The notes: generated by a model from the sequence alone, not told the origin. Positions 45,201-53,643 are shown, counted from the stretch's first letter. The stretch is 64,000 bases of DNA from CALXQW01 sp031553045 (GCA_031553045.1 JAVBLZ010000006.1:682001-746000); one strand, 5' to 3'. Program-made: numbers and translations.

Positions 45201-46084
45201 TTACAAAATATTCCAGACACGCCCTCATAGGCAGGTACGCAAACTTCCCCGGTTACTATATCAGAGACTATCACGACATCTATCAAGACCCGTCCTACGC
45301 TTTCAAAGGGCCGGACATCACCACATTCTATTGGCATCAAGTGCCCGTGCATTTTGCGCTTTGCGTTGACTATATCATGGCGGAAATAGAGGGCCGTTCA
45401 GATGATAAAATACGCTTCCCATACGTCCGCCAGCAGGGCTATATGTGGTTTACGAACAGGGTATATGGCAACGCCGGCAAAGTTTTCGATGAAGAAAATT
45501 GCAGACCGCTTTTCAATAAAACTGCGGTTAAAAGCGATACTTCAGATGTAAGCGTCATGTTTGCAAAATCCCCAAACAATCTATGGATTATATTGCTTAA
45601 CGATGCGGGCAACGAAGTTACGACCAAACTCTCTTTTGATTACAATTCAAAAATAATGAAAAATGTTTCCCAATCAAAACCAATTAGTCTTTACGATGCA
45701 AAAGGTAAATTAATTGGAGAAATTTCACAGACAGATTCTGTCAAAATTGACGCCGTGGGAATGTCTGTAATCAAGATTCCACTTGATACTCCGCAAGCAA
45801 TCCCAACTGTTCCCGAAAAAGATTTGACCTATCATAAGTTTGAGGAAAATAAAGAGCCAGTACTCGGCACTCTGCATAAATTCAGAATACGCGGCCCATT
45901 CGGCAAGGATTCTGTCTATGCGGTTTTCATGAAGGGCAAGGGCAAAGACATGAAAGTTGAATTTTCCGCAAAAGGCAAAACCTTCAGCCAAAAAATCATC
46001 ACCCAAGCCTATCCTTATGAGGCAACATTCTACGGAATACCGCCTACCGAAGAAGTTGAGGTAAGTTATAAAATCCTCAATTAA
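42218..46084 (+). CDS. large secreted multidomain protein, unrecognised family
   Basis: This 1288-residue protein starts with a signal peptide (YLFILSLIFSASLLSA); GGGGA at 42206-42210 supports the ATG. The first about 300 residues hold two beta-sandwich modules, each starting with a similar 'LIEAENF/IEVEEFQFYNNW' sequence and containing W/Y-rich strands. This is a carbohydrate-binding-module-like pattern (CBM6/35 style). The central and C-terminal parts contain many Trp/Tyr residues in helical repeats (CQWWDNTWSDLR, AYPYWWPLLDLYEISP, GSMWHRGPVMYRLGYQ) resembling an alpha/alpha-toroid enzyme, then a C-terminal beta-sandwich. DUF5695-type proteins are one possibility. The function is probably glycan-related; the family is unproven. 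Confidence 0.6.
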   Translation: MNYFNINYLFILSLIFSASLLSAEDFILIEAENFENIANWKVENNEGQKVLYARNGDVGDATTKVALSEKGKYHVWASAYEYNKKREIHPRNFEVFVNSQKLQRKGYSSYGCSRWAWTYLGEININSLDAELKLRTCAEGVRIDALAISKDPKFDPNISINKNYKKEFVETFLIEVEEFQFYNNWTKLRCEPPMYMIGDKKSGKLSTLVAFLNSGEYTVFALAADSEKNLSKDCAKIEVSGNPLPKLTGKHGKEGYQWENLGKVTIKDKINLLEISVESGMPRIDSIIFTQDESFDPSKNEESNLHLTNLGLMRNNITRAPYYWFTKYVSKLAPAKTLKDFPRAKSVGISNDVMRVNFTEKKDSSGKIFYERSAQILDNKKWISLGDFSQERAFKIYSEKPKFKEDRNLNYRCIWEGAGGVYQAEFGGKIYEFPSSGLDPFSSGEAVSLDIVDVKKLDANTLSITYSDSSTAKFSLPVKNEPLFKMTITGLADKNGFYSYGFLGLGLTSRDSLKRAQIPPTFIFDRIMKEPYAVSLNLSSQASVVIEGKAGTRQYTYALAADGDKIVFEWSRVGNSNFAFSMMNPDSLNYQCAIFSPLLGAEASKKKEGENIELSFYAYANFDKWEKAYEVFGENSFGISRLREPYKTSLSDTICNLAEYLNDAEACAWFPRNKGRCYVEMANTVAQGAPLAEISVAMLTDDEDYYVKFGLPSAEYLLSRNREYFAFEDDKNCQWWDNTWSDLRVPGRPWGGDCFAALRRLLGNGNANLWLREFYFSEPDKPKGYFLNLPEWSILLNIHLSDPELGLMPKVKASCDAWLSTWEDAPLRENVDMSTSATNFGAYPYWWPLLDLYEISPSENYKKYLSEGAFYSANTMWAHPKHWEEEVTIYKDNIAKGTGSMWHRGPVMYRLGYQESREALKKIIDIPENKMNHYSNWYVVPEKKIKAKIVSKIGLTTETPKTYLIPWGDNSQYILVPTQAPHLLRAGRITGVDFLTKYSRHALIGRYANFPGYYIRDYHDIYQDPSYAFKGPDITTFYWHQVPVHFALCVDYIMAEIEGRSDDKIRFPYVRQQGYMWFTNRVYGNAGKVFDEENCRPLFNKTAVKSDTSDVSVMFAKSPNNLWIILLNDAGNEVTTKLSFDYNSKIMKNVSQSKPISLYDAKGKLIGEISQTDSVKIDAVGMSVIKIPLDTPQAIPTVPEKDLTYHKFEENKEPVLGTLHKFRIRGPFGKDSVYAVFMKGKGKDMKVEFSAKGKTFSQKIITQAYPYEATFYGIPPTEEVEVSYKILN

Positions 46085-46112
46085 ACTTAGTCTAAAAAGT
46101 AAATAATTTTCC

Positions 46113-46144
46113 ACAATTTATCCGATTAAAGTCGGATAAATTGT
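46113..46144. repeat. perfect 13-bp inverted repeat, possible terminator
   Basis: ACAATTTATCCGA (46113-46125) and TCGGATAAATTGT (46132-46144) are perfect inverted copies around TTAAAG. They lie 28 bases after the 42218 gene stop. There is no long T-tract, so it may be a terminator, a processing site or a protein site. Confidence 0.5.
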
Positions 46145-46227
46145 AGAGCAAAAAATTAGCCGCCTTCATTCTTGAGAGTTTTAATTTAATTTTTCTCAAA
46201 ATTTTATTGCATTAATAGGCTTTTTAT

Positions 46228-46629
46228 GTGAGTTTTCAGCCGATGGAAAACAATGTTTTTTTGCCTGTTTTAATTCAGCTTATAGCGGCGGCCGCAATAG
46301 GTATTGTGGTGGTGGTTGCCAGCCATATATTCGGTCAGCGTGCGGCAAAGAACGCTCTTAAAGACTCCGCTTATGAATGCGGCATCAAGCCTGAGGGCGC
46401 TCCGCATCCTCGTTTTGGGGTGAAGTTTTACATAGTCGCAATGCTCTTTGTGATATTTGATATTGAAGTGGTTTTCATGATACCCTTCGTACTGGTGTAT
46501 TCGGATTTTATTTTGGCGAACCTGCCCATAGTGTTTGCCGGACTGTTTTTTATTGCCCTAATTTGCGTTGGCTTAATTTATGAGATTAAGAAAGGTGCGC
46601 TTGATTGGGGCATACCAAAATCGAACTGA
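46228..46629 (+). CDS. nuoA: NADH-quinone oxidoreductase subunit A
   Basis: This 133-residue membrane protein (GTG start; an ATG at 46243 would also serve) has the NuoA signature AYECGIKPEGAPHPRFGVKFYIVAMLFVIFDIEVVF, with the conserved ECG loop and three TM helices. NuoA is a membrane subunit of complex I and is normally followed by nuoB. Here no other nuo gene is visible, and the next gene encodes an EIIA-diadenylate cyclase fusion only eight bases after the stop. Confidence 0.9.
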   Translation: MSFQPMENNVFLPVLIQLIAAAAIGIVVVVASHIFGQRAAKNALKDSAYECGIKPEGAPHPRFGVKFYIVAMLFVIFDIEVVFMIPFVLVYSDFILANLPIVFAGLFFIALICVGLIYEIKKGALDWGIPKSN

Positions 46630-46637
46630 TACCCCAA

Positions 46638-47981
46638 ATGCGCCTAGACAGATACCTTGCAAAATCGAGAATCGTTGACATACAGAGTAACAATTTTACC
46701 GATGCTCTATCTCAGATGCTTTCCTCAATTTCTGAGTCTTTGATACCAAAGAAACAACGTTCTACCGTACTCAAGGAATTATTGGAGCGTGAGCGCAATA
46801 TTTCAACCTATCTTGGCAATGGCATTTGTATGCCTCATGCAAGAGTGAAGATGTCTCAAAAGTACATCTTTGTTGTTGGTCGTTGCAAAGACGGCGGGTT
46901 AGATTTTGACGGCGCAAAAGAATACAAAAATACCAGGCTTGTTTTTATGCTTTTGGCAAATGAGGTTGAAGCTTCATACCTCAACGTTTTGGCAAATCTA
47001 GCCAGAATATTTGCAAACGAAGACACTATTGAATCCATATTTTCTTCGCATGATTTTGATGCGTTCCGCAACCGTGTAATCAAGGCTTTTTCATATACTT
47101 CTGAAAGAGGTCAAAAGCAAAATAAAACAAACAAATTGTTTTTGTCTGAAGCTGCAAAAATTGCAAAAGGCTCTAAATGTTCTAAAATTCTGGTTCTTAC
47201 AGACACCTTTACAGACGGCTTCAATCTGGATGATTATTTTAAAAATTTTAATGTTGTGTTGGCTTCTGAAAAATCTGTCGAAAATTTCGGGACAAAAATC
47301 CACGATACAATAAACGTCAGGGCTTTTTCCGCCCTCAGGCTTTCGCAAGTTAAAAGCGCAATAATCGTGGGCCTTGCAAAGGGCATATTTACCCCCAATG
47401 AAAAACTTTGTTGCGTTGGCGGTATAAAGGGCAGCAACCTCATAGATACCGTGGTGCTTCTAGATTTGTCTGTGGAATTTTCCCACATATTTTCAAACTC
47501 TAGCGAGCTTTTGCCAAACGGCGTAAAGCCCGAAGTTATTGAACGTGTCATAGACATAGCCACAGAACTTTCAATAGAAGGCCGTGAGGGCAAGCCCGTC
47601 GGCTGCATATTCGTGCTTGGAGATATAGACAAACTTAAACCTTTCATGAAGCAGCTCATCCTAAACCCCTTCCACGGCTACAAGCAGGAAGATAGGAACG
47701 TGCTAAACCCATTCATGGATGAGACGGTCAAAGAATACTCCATAATAGACGGCGCATTTGTGATAGACGGTAACGGAGTTTTGGAATCTGCGGGTACACT
47801 CATTCATACTGCAGACTTCAACTTGAACTTGCCTGGCGGTCTTGGCGCAAGGCACGCCGCAGGTTACGCAATTTCTATTGCCGCAGATTGCATTGCGCTT
47901 GTTGTATCTTCAAGCACGGGGCAGCTCACCATGTTCAGGCGCGGGCAGATGTTGCCCCTCACAGACAGAAAAAAGCATTAA
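46638..47981 (+). CDS. PTS EIIA - PK_C-like - diadenylate cyclase fusion
   Basis: The ATG at 46638 (an upstream TTG at 46605 would overlap nuoA) gives 447 residues. Residues 1-155 match a type-2 PTS EIIA domain: GICMPHARV has the phospho-acceptor His67, then GRCKDGGLDFDG and LVFMLL. Residues about 165-285 look like the pyruvate-kinase C-terminal domain found in archaeal CdaZ-type proteins. Residues about 290-447 are a DAC domain with the DGA motif (371-373) and GARHA (403-407), followed by IALVVSSSTGQLTMFRRG. It should make c-di-AMP from two ATP. The RHR motif is RHA here. The EIIA domain suggests control by a phosphotransferase relay; this is inference. Confidence 0.85.
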   Translation: MRLDRYLAKSRIVDIQSNNFTDALSQMLSSISESLIPKKQRSTVLKELLERERNISTYLGNGICMPHARVKMSQKYIFVVGRCKDGGLDFDGAKEYKNTRLVFMLLANEVEASYLNVLANLARIFANEDTIESIFSSHDFDAFRNRVIKAFSYTSERGQKQNKTNKLFLSEAAKIAKGSKCSKILVLTDTFTDGFNLDDYFKNFNVVLASEKSVENFGTKIHDTINVRAFSALRLSQVKSAIIVGLAKGIFTPNEKLCCVGGIKGSNLIDTVVLLDLSVEFSHIFSNSSELLPNGVKPEVIERVIDIATELSIEGREGKPVGCIFVLGDIDKLKPFMKQLILNPFHGYKQEDRNVLNPFMDETVKEYSIIDGAFVIDGNGVLESAGTLIHTADFNLNLPGGLGARHAAGYAISIAADCIALVVSSSTGQLTMFRRGQMLPLTDRKKH

Positions 47982-48032
47982 GCCTGCGTCCCAAACGCTT
48001 AAGTTAGTTAACAATAAAAATTGATAAATACT

Positions 48033-49442
48033 ATGAAAATTTATTTTATTGGAATATGTGGAACCGCCACGGGCAATGTTGCGATATTGCTCAAGAACTT
48101 AGGCAACGAGGTTTGCGGCAGCGACAGTGGGATTTATGAACCCATGAAAAGCGCCTTGGCAAACGCAAATATAGATTGTCTGCAAGGCTGGGCAAAAACA
48201 AATTTGGAAAATTTTGCGCCGGACTTGATTGTAGTCGGCAACGCAATCAGCCGCATGAATCCTGAGCTTGAATTTGCCCTTGAAGTACAAAAATATAAAA
48301 TGATGAGCTTGCCTGAAGTTATAAGCGCAATGCTGATTGCTAACCGCAAAAGTCTTGTAATAAGCGGGACACACGGCAAGACAACCACCACTTCAATAGC
48401 GTCTTTCCTGCTTAAACACAACAATTCGGACACAGGTTGGTTGATAGGCGGCATCCCGCAAGATTTGCAAAATGGCTCAAATTTAGGCGATATTGAAAAC
48501 GCTCCATTTGTCATAGAAGGCGACGAATATGATTCTGCTTTCTTTGATAAGCGCAGCAAATTCTTACATTACAAACCGCATATTTTGGTCATAAATAATA
48601 TCGAATTTGACCACGCCGATATATTCAGAGATTTGTACGACGTAAAACGCACCTTCACACATGTGCGGCGCATAGTGTCTCCAAAAGGTGTTATTATAGA
48701 AAATGGCGACGATGAAAATATCGCCTCTCTAGAACCTACGCCTTGGTGCGGCAGAATGACGGTGGGTTTTGCGCCGACTTCAAATTTGCGCATTGAAGAT
48801 TTTTCTGAAGACCAGTCATCTTCTTCATTCACTTTATCTTGCTGTGGTGTGTCAAAAAAAGTTTCATGGGCATTAACTGGCGTATATAACGCCAGAAATG
48901 CAGCAATGGCAATAGCCGGAGCAGCGCTTGTATTGGGCAAAACAAACCCGCTTGATATAGATATATCCGCCCTTTCAAGTTTTAAAGGCGTGCGCAGACG
49001 TCAGCAGGTTATTTTAGACAGGCCCAACATTGTTGTAATTGAAGATTTTGCGCACCACCCCACGGCAATAAAACTCACTATTGATTCTTTGCGTGCCCGA
49101 TACAAAGATTTTGAAATCCACGCTGCGTTTGAGCCAAGAAGCAACACCGCCAAGACAAACACTTTTGAGAATGAATTTTCCCAAGCCTTGGCAAGTGCCG
49201 ATTTTGCATATCTTGGCGCAATTTATGGGATGGAAAAAATCCCTCTTGAAAAGCGGCTCAACACTCAGAAAATGGCGGAAATTTGCAAAGGTAAATTCAA
49301 AGCCTATGCAGACAATATGACTTTGCTTTCAGACCTTCTTAAACTTTCTGAAGACCGCCAAAAGCAGCGTCTGTTTGTATTTTTCAGCAACGGCGCTTTC
49401 GACAATATCCATAAAGATTTTGCCGACAAGTTGCTTGACTGA
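48033..49442 (+). CDS. mpl: UDP-N-acetylmuramate:L-Ala-gamma-D-Glu-meso-DAP ligase
   Basis: The ATG at 48033 gives 469 residues, and the N-terminal MKIYFIGICGTATGN glycine-rich motif begins directly after it. The Mur ligase ATP loop GTHGKTTTTS, the GDEYDSAFFDKRSKF substrate segment and FAHHPTAI near the C-terminal domain identify Mpl rather than MurC. Mpl recycles the muropeptide tripeptide onto UDP-MurNAc. It follows the diadenylate cyclase gene by 51 bases and converges with sppA. Confidence 0.92.
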   Translation: MKIYFIGICGTATGNVAILLKNLGNEVCGSDSGIYEPMKSALANANIDCLQGWAKTNLENFAPDLIVVGNAISRMNPELEFALEVQKYKMMSLPEVISAMLIANRKSLVISGTHGKTTTTSIASFLLKHNNSDTGWLIGGIPQDLQNGSNLGDIENAPFVIEGDEYDSAFFDKRSKFLHYKPHILVINNIEFDHADIFRDLYDVKRTFTHVRRIVSPKGVIIENGDDENIASLEPTPWCGRMTVGFAPTSNLRIEDFSEDQSSSSFTLSCCGVSKKVSWALTGVYNARNAAMAIAGAALVLGKTNPLDIDISALSSFKGVRRRQQVILDRPNIVVIEDFAHHPTAIKLTIDSLRARYKDFEIHAAFEPRSNTAKTNTFENEFSQALASADFAYLGAIYGMEKIPLEKRLNTQKMAEICKGKFKAYADNMTLLSDLLKLSEDRQKQRLFVFFSNGAFDNIHKDFADKLLD

Positions 49443-49459
49443 TTGTCATATTTTCCTGC

Positions 49460-51286
49460 CTACTCTTGGTTTATTTTTATATCAAAGGGCATTCTTGCGC
49501 TCACGCCGTTTTTACCCATGACAGCTTTAAAGCGCATTGTGTATTCTTTTAATAGGTATTCTTCTGGCGTTGAAGACAAAACCCCGCTAAAATACTTTCC
49601 TTTAAGACCAAGCAAAATTTCCGCCAAACTATGCTGCGGATATGTTACAACCCTGAAATTTGCACCAAGCTCAGCTTGTTCAGACACGGTTTCCAAAGCT
49701 TTTGCAATACCGCCAATATCGTCTATAAGTTTTAATTTTTGCGCCCTTCTTGCCGCAAAAACCCTGCCATTAGCCAATTTTTTTGTTTCTTCTAGCGGAA
49801 TATTTCTAGACTTAGAAACCAAAGCAACAAAGTTTGAATATATTTTATCAACCATACCTTGATATTTGGCAAGTTCAAGCGCCGTCTTGGGCCTTGCAAC
49901 AGTGAATATATCGGCAAATTTGCTTACCTTGACGGAGTCAAAAGTTACGCCGTAATCTGCTGCAATTTTATCAAAACTAAACAATACGCCGATAACACCT
50001 ATCGAACCCACGATAGATTCTTCCTCGGCAATTATTACGCCTGAAGCCGACGCAATCCAATATGCACCGCTTGCGCCCAACGAACCAAAAGACACTACTA
50101 AAGGTTTTTGAGAAGCAAGTTTTTCAACTTCCCTTCTTATAACTTCGCTGGCGTAAGCGCTGCCGCCGGGGCTGTCTATGCGCAAGACCACCGCCCTTAC
50201 AGCTTCGTCGTTACGCAACTGCTGCAATAGCTGGGCATAATACTCAGCGTCAATAATGCCTTTACTAATTGCGCCCGAACCGCCGTCAACAATTTCTCCA
50301 TTCATATACACCAGCGCAATATGATTTTCAGACATAGAGTACGCTGTTTTTGAAGCAAAGCCATGCGCTGCGCCTTCAGATTTTTTCAAAAATTCCAAAT
50401 AGTCAAAAAGCGAAACTTGAAGGAAAGATTCGCCCCAAGAATCTTCACCGAACTTTTCTTTAAAGGCGTCAACCAGCTCATCCTTATAAAATATTTTATC
50501 TGCAAGGTTTGCTTTGAGCGCCTCTTGAGCGTCTAAAAATGGAGACTCCTCCGCAGTGCGAAACAATTCTGAAGGTTTAAGATTACGGCTTGCCGCAATT
50601 TTTCTCACTACACTTTCCCAAATATCTGAGAGCAATTCTTCCATGTGCGCCCTATCTTCTTCCGACATTTTGTCCGAAGTTAGCATATCGGCAAAATTTT
50701 TAAACTCCCCACATTTTACAACCTGCACGCCCACTCCATATTTTTTGAAAGCGTTGCCAAAATAAATTGATGTGGCGTCTAGACCTTTGAAAGTAAAGTC
50801 TCCCGCAGGGTTCAAAATAATTTCATCTGACACGCTTGCTATGTAGTAATCAAACTGCGAAGGGTTTTCAAGATACGCATAAACGCACTTGCCGCCAGAT
50901 TTGAAAGATTTCAAAGCTTCCCTGAGCTCTGAAGCTGATGCCAAAGTGATTGAAGACCTGCTTAAAGCTGTAGAACCGTAAAGCAATACAGCTTTAATTT
51001 TGTCATCATGGGCTGCCTTTTTTAAAGCCGACGTAAGCGTATAAATGTCAACCTCGTCTCTTGAAAATGCAAACGCCTGCTTAAATTCACCGCTTGAAGA
51101 ATAGTCGGTGATTGAAGACGCCAAGTCTATGACCAAAACACCGGATAAATCGCCAGGCTCTTTCTGCGCCACAGAAGCAATTATGCCAGCGGTAAATGCT
51201 ATAATTATCAAAAACAATCCCACGCAAAAAATTGCAAGCGCAAGACAGTTTGCCAAAACCAGTTTTAAAAATCTGAGTATAAACAT
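49460..51286 (-). CDS. sppA: signal peptide peptidase SppA, 67K type
   Basis: This 608-residue membrane-anchored serine protease has an N-terminal TM segment (about 12-38). It has two ClpP-like repeats. The catalytic Lys is probably Lys196 (KCGEFKNFADM), and Ser406 sits in FGSLGASGAYWIASASG, preceded by RIDSPGGSAYASEVI. It degrades leftover signal peptides in the membrane. It is co-oriented with the TIM-barrel gene 12 bases upstream. Confidence 0.9.
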   Translation of the reverse strand: MFILRFLKLVLANCLALAIFCVGLFLIIIAFTAGIIASVAQKEPGDLSGVLVIDLASSITDYSSSGEFKQAFAFSRDEVDIYTLTSALKKAAHDDKIKAVLLYGSTALSRSSITLASASELREALKSFKSGGKCVYAYLENPSQFDYYIASVSDEIILNPAGDFTFKGLDATSIYFGNAFKKYGVGVQVVKCGEFKNFADMLTSDKMSEEDRAHMEELLSDIWESVVRKIAASRNLKPSELFRTAEESPFLDAQEALKANLADKIFYKDELVDAFKEKFGEDSWGESFLQVSLFDYLEFLKKSEGAAHGFASKTAYSMSENHIALVYMNGEIVDGGSGAISKGIIDAEYYAQLLQQLRNDEAVRAVVLRIDSPGGSAYASEVIRREVEKLASQKPLVVSFGSLGASGAYWIASASGVIIAEEESIVGSIGVIGVLFSFDKIAADYGVTFDSVKVSKFADIFTVARPKTALELAKYQGMVDKIYSNFVALVSKSRNIPLEETKKLANGRVFAARRAQKLKLIDDIGGIAKALETVSEQAELGANFRVVTYPQHSLAEILLGLKGKYFSGVLSSTPEEYLLKEYTMRFKAVMGKNGVSARMPFDIKINQE

Positions 51287-51298
51287 AATTTGTTTTGC

Positions 51299-52111
51299 TT
51301 AATTTTTTCTTAAAAAATCCACAGATGGGCTAATCACCTTGCGTGGCTCTTCTTTTGCGGTGGACATTACTATTATGTATCCGTCAAATTTTTGTCTATC
51401 AAGCTCTCTTAAAAGCGGAATCAAATCGCAATCTCCGGCGCCGTAGGCTACGCAGTCATAAGAGAGTTTGCTGTCAACATCCTGCATGCTGAAATTTTTT
51501 ATTTTGCCTGAAAGTTTTTTACATTCCTCAACAGCGTCCAAGCCCGAACGCACCCAATGGCCGTTGTCCGGGAACACGCCTATGTTCGGGTAATCCTTAA
51601 TTGCCTCAAGCATAAGTTCCGGTGTTGCGTATATGCCTTTAGATTTTGTGGAATGATTGTAAAGCCCAACTTTTACGCCATATTGCAAGGCATAATCATT
51701 ATAATACTTCAAACTTTCCCGAGGCGCTTCAAGCGTGATTGAAGATATGTTGAACTCTTTAAGAAACTCAAAAATCTGTTTGATTTCAGCAGGGTCCGAC
51801 GCCCTAACATGGCAGTACGCAACTATGTTCATTTTATACTTTGCAAAAAAATCTTTAAATTCTTTGCGGGCATTTTCATCCATCTTATGAGAAAACTTGA
51901 TTGGGCTTGCGGTGCTTAAAACGGCGTTTTCAAAGAGACAAACATTGCTTATTTGTATGCGCTTTAAATCGTTAAACATATTTTCCAGCGTAGAATATTT
52001 CCAAGCGTAAGATGATACGGCTATATTGCGTGGGTTTGGCGTTATATAAAACAAAGCTGTAAGATATACGGCTATAGCGACAACTAAAATTACAAATCTT
52101 TTAATGCTCAT
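51299..52111 (-). CDS. membrane-anchored sugar phosphate isomerase/epimerase-like TIM barrel
   Basis: This 270-residue protein has an N-terminal hydrophobic segment (FVILVVAIAVYLTALFYI), acting as signal anchor or signal peptide. A xylose-isomerase-like AP-endonuclease-2 TIM barrel follows, in which SITLEAPRES, GLYNHSTKS and VFPDNGHWVRSG hold likely metal ligands. The family covers sugar isomerases and epimerases. It is the first gene of a two-gene unit with sppA. The substrate is unknown. Confidence 0.7.
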   Translation of the reverse strand: MSIKRFVILVVAIAVYLTALFYITPNPRNIAVSSYAWKYSTLENMFNDLKRIQISNVCLFENAVLSTASPIKFSHKMDENARKEFKDFFAKYKMNIVAYCHVRASDPAEIKQIFEFLKEFNISSITLEAPRESLKYYNDYALQYGVKVGLYNHSTKSKGIYATPELMLEAIKDYPNIGVFPDNGHWVRSGLDAVEECKKLSGKIKNFSMQDVDSKLSYDCVAYGAGDCDLIPLLRELDRQKFDGYIIVMSTAKEEPRKVISPSVDFLRKN

Positions 52112-52214
52112 AAATAATTTAAGTGTTTATACTGAAAAAAACTTCATGTCAACCTCGACAAAATAAGAAAAATCTGTCTGAATGAAAATAGAAGTCTATT
52201 ACACAACTTGTTTT

Positions 52215-52487
52215 ATGGCAAATTTAACCAGAAGAAATTTTTTAAAATCTGCGCTATTGAGTTGCGCTGCACTGTTGACGCTTTCGGGTGGGTTCTGTGC
52301 ACCAAATAAAGATTCAATCTACATGACCAAGCTTTGCAAAATGGCAAGACTTGGATATTTTGGCAAAGTTTTAGAATTCACAAAATCTGAAAACTCTTTA
52401 AAGATAAGAGGCGCAAAGGGTTTTGGTGAAGCCACCCTTACAAGTCTTATAGCCTCAGCCCCAAATATTGCAGAATTTAATTGCTGA
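52215..52487 (+). CDS. small Tat-signal protein, apparently frameshifted
   Basis: The ATG at 52215 gives 90 residues with a twin-arginine signal (LTRRNFLKS, then a hydrophobic core with SCAALLTLSGG). The mature part is short and of no known family. The frame ends at TGA 52485, but the +1 frame continues as a protein-like sequence (LIAENFHSLKWKFYELENAQ...) to a stop at 52594, so removal of one T in the TTT of GCAGAATTTAAT would join them. It may be a decayed or mis-sequenced gene. It converges with the C_GCAxxG_C_C gene. Confidence 0.5.
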   Translation: MANLTRRNFLKSALLSCAALLTLSGGFCAPNKDSIYMTKLCKMARLGYFGKVLEFTKSENSLKIRGAKGFGEATLTSLIASAPNIAEFNC

Positions 52488-52563
52488 AAATTTCCACAGC
52501 CTGAAGTGGAAGTTTTATGAACTTGAAAACGCACAAAGTGTATTTGCAGACTGCGTATTATAT

Positions 52564-52890
52564 CTAGAATTTTCCGTATTTGCAGGCAAGTTTTGAGGCA
52601 ACTTCAACACATTTTACGCAAGGAGTTTTTGCGCCACTTTTGATTCTCTTGCATTCTAAATCGCCCGTTTGGGCAATAAATTCTTCTTCCATTGCGGAGT
52701 GATATTGTTGTGGCACAACAAGCTTTGCAGCATACAATGCGCCACAAATACCGCCCTCAGCCCTACCGCCGCTTTTTGCTTTTAAACCTTCTAGAGATGC
52801 GGGGGACGCATCCTTAAATGCCGCATATACCGCCTGTGCGCAAGTATGCGGATTTTTAAAAGTCTGCAGAGATCTTTCAACGTGGTTCAT
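52564..52890 (-). CDS. C_GCAxxG_C_C family redox-type protein
   Basis: This 108-residue protein shows the cysteine pattern of the C_GCAxxG_C_C family: HTCAQAVYAAF, GGICGALYAA, then C...K and CVKCVEVASKLA. These small proteins are probably redox-active or metal-binding but have no established function. It starts with an ATGA overlap with rph and is the last gene of the lysS operon. Confidence 0.75.
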   Translation of the reverse strand: MNHVERSLQTFKNPHTCAQAVYAAFKDASPASLEGLKAKSGGRAEGGICGALYAAKLVVPQQYHSAMEEEFIAQTGDLECKRIKSGAKTPCVKCVEVASKLACKYGKF

Positions 52891-53642
52891 ATAGATTTGA
52901 GCGCCTTTTCAATCGCCTCATTTTGGAGTTGAGTTATGTGCCTTATTCCCTCTTTTGCAAAGCTTAAAAACTCCGCAAGATGCTCCTCGGAAAATGTGCC
53001 CTCCTCACCGGAAGACTGCACTTCCACAAATTTACCGCTTCCTGTCATGATTATGTTAGAGTCCACAGAAGCGTCTTTATCTTCCTCATAAGGCAAATCT
53101 AGAACTGTTTTTCCATCAACAATACCGACACTCACTGCGGCAACAGAATCTGTAAAACAATCTTCAATTTTTTCGCCCGCTTTAATGAGCTTTGCCAAGG
53201 CAATTTTTGCGGCGACGTATGCGCCGGATATTGAAGCTGTTCTAGTACCACCATCCGCCTGCAAGACATCGCAATCTATCCAAAGCGTGATTCCGGGGAT
53301 TTTTTCCAAATCTGTAACAGCCCGCAACGCTCTGCCTATGAGCCTCTGAATTTCAACAGACCTGCCGTCAACCTTGCCCGCCGTAGAAGCCCTCTGTTTG
53401 CGGGTTAGCGTAGAGTAAGGCAGCATGGAATATTCTGCGCTAATCCAACCCTTGTTTGGCGCTTGAGCAAGCATCCAGCCTGGAACTTTTTTTTCCGCAC
53501 AAACCGCACAGATAACCTTTGTGTTACCAAAAGACACCAACACGCTGCCTGTTGCATAAGGCGCAATGCCGAGTTCAAATTTAACTTCTCTCATTTGATT
53601 TTGCTTGCGAGAGTCTTGTCTGATAAAAGTATTTTCTTCCAT
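52887..53642 (-). CDS. rph: ribonuclease PH
   Basis: The ATG at 53642 gives 251 residues; the upstream in-frame extension falls within the LolD gene. It shows the RNase PH N-terminus RQDSRKQNQMREVKFELG, GSVLVSFGNTKVICAV, the RALRAVTDLEKIPG segment and the C-terminal GTFSEEHLAEFL helix. RNase PH is a phosphate-dependent 3'-5' exonuclease that trims tRNA 3' ends. It starts one base after the LolD-like gene stop. Confidence 0.95.
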   Translation of the reverse strand: MEENTFIRQDSRKQNQMREVKFELGIAPYATGSVLVSFGNTKVICAVCAEKKVPGWMLAQAPNKGWISAEYSMLPYSTLTRKQRASTAGKVDGRSVEIQRLIGRALRAVTDLEKIPGITLWIDCDVLQADGGTRTASISGAYVAAKIALAKLIKAGEKIEDCFTDSVAAVSVGIVDGKTVLDLPYEEDKDASVDSNIIMTGSGKFVEVQSSGEEGTFSEEHLAEFLSFAKEGIRHITQLQNEAIEKALKSI

Positions 53643-53643
53643 A

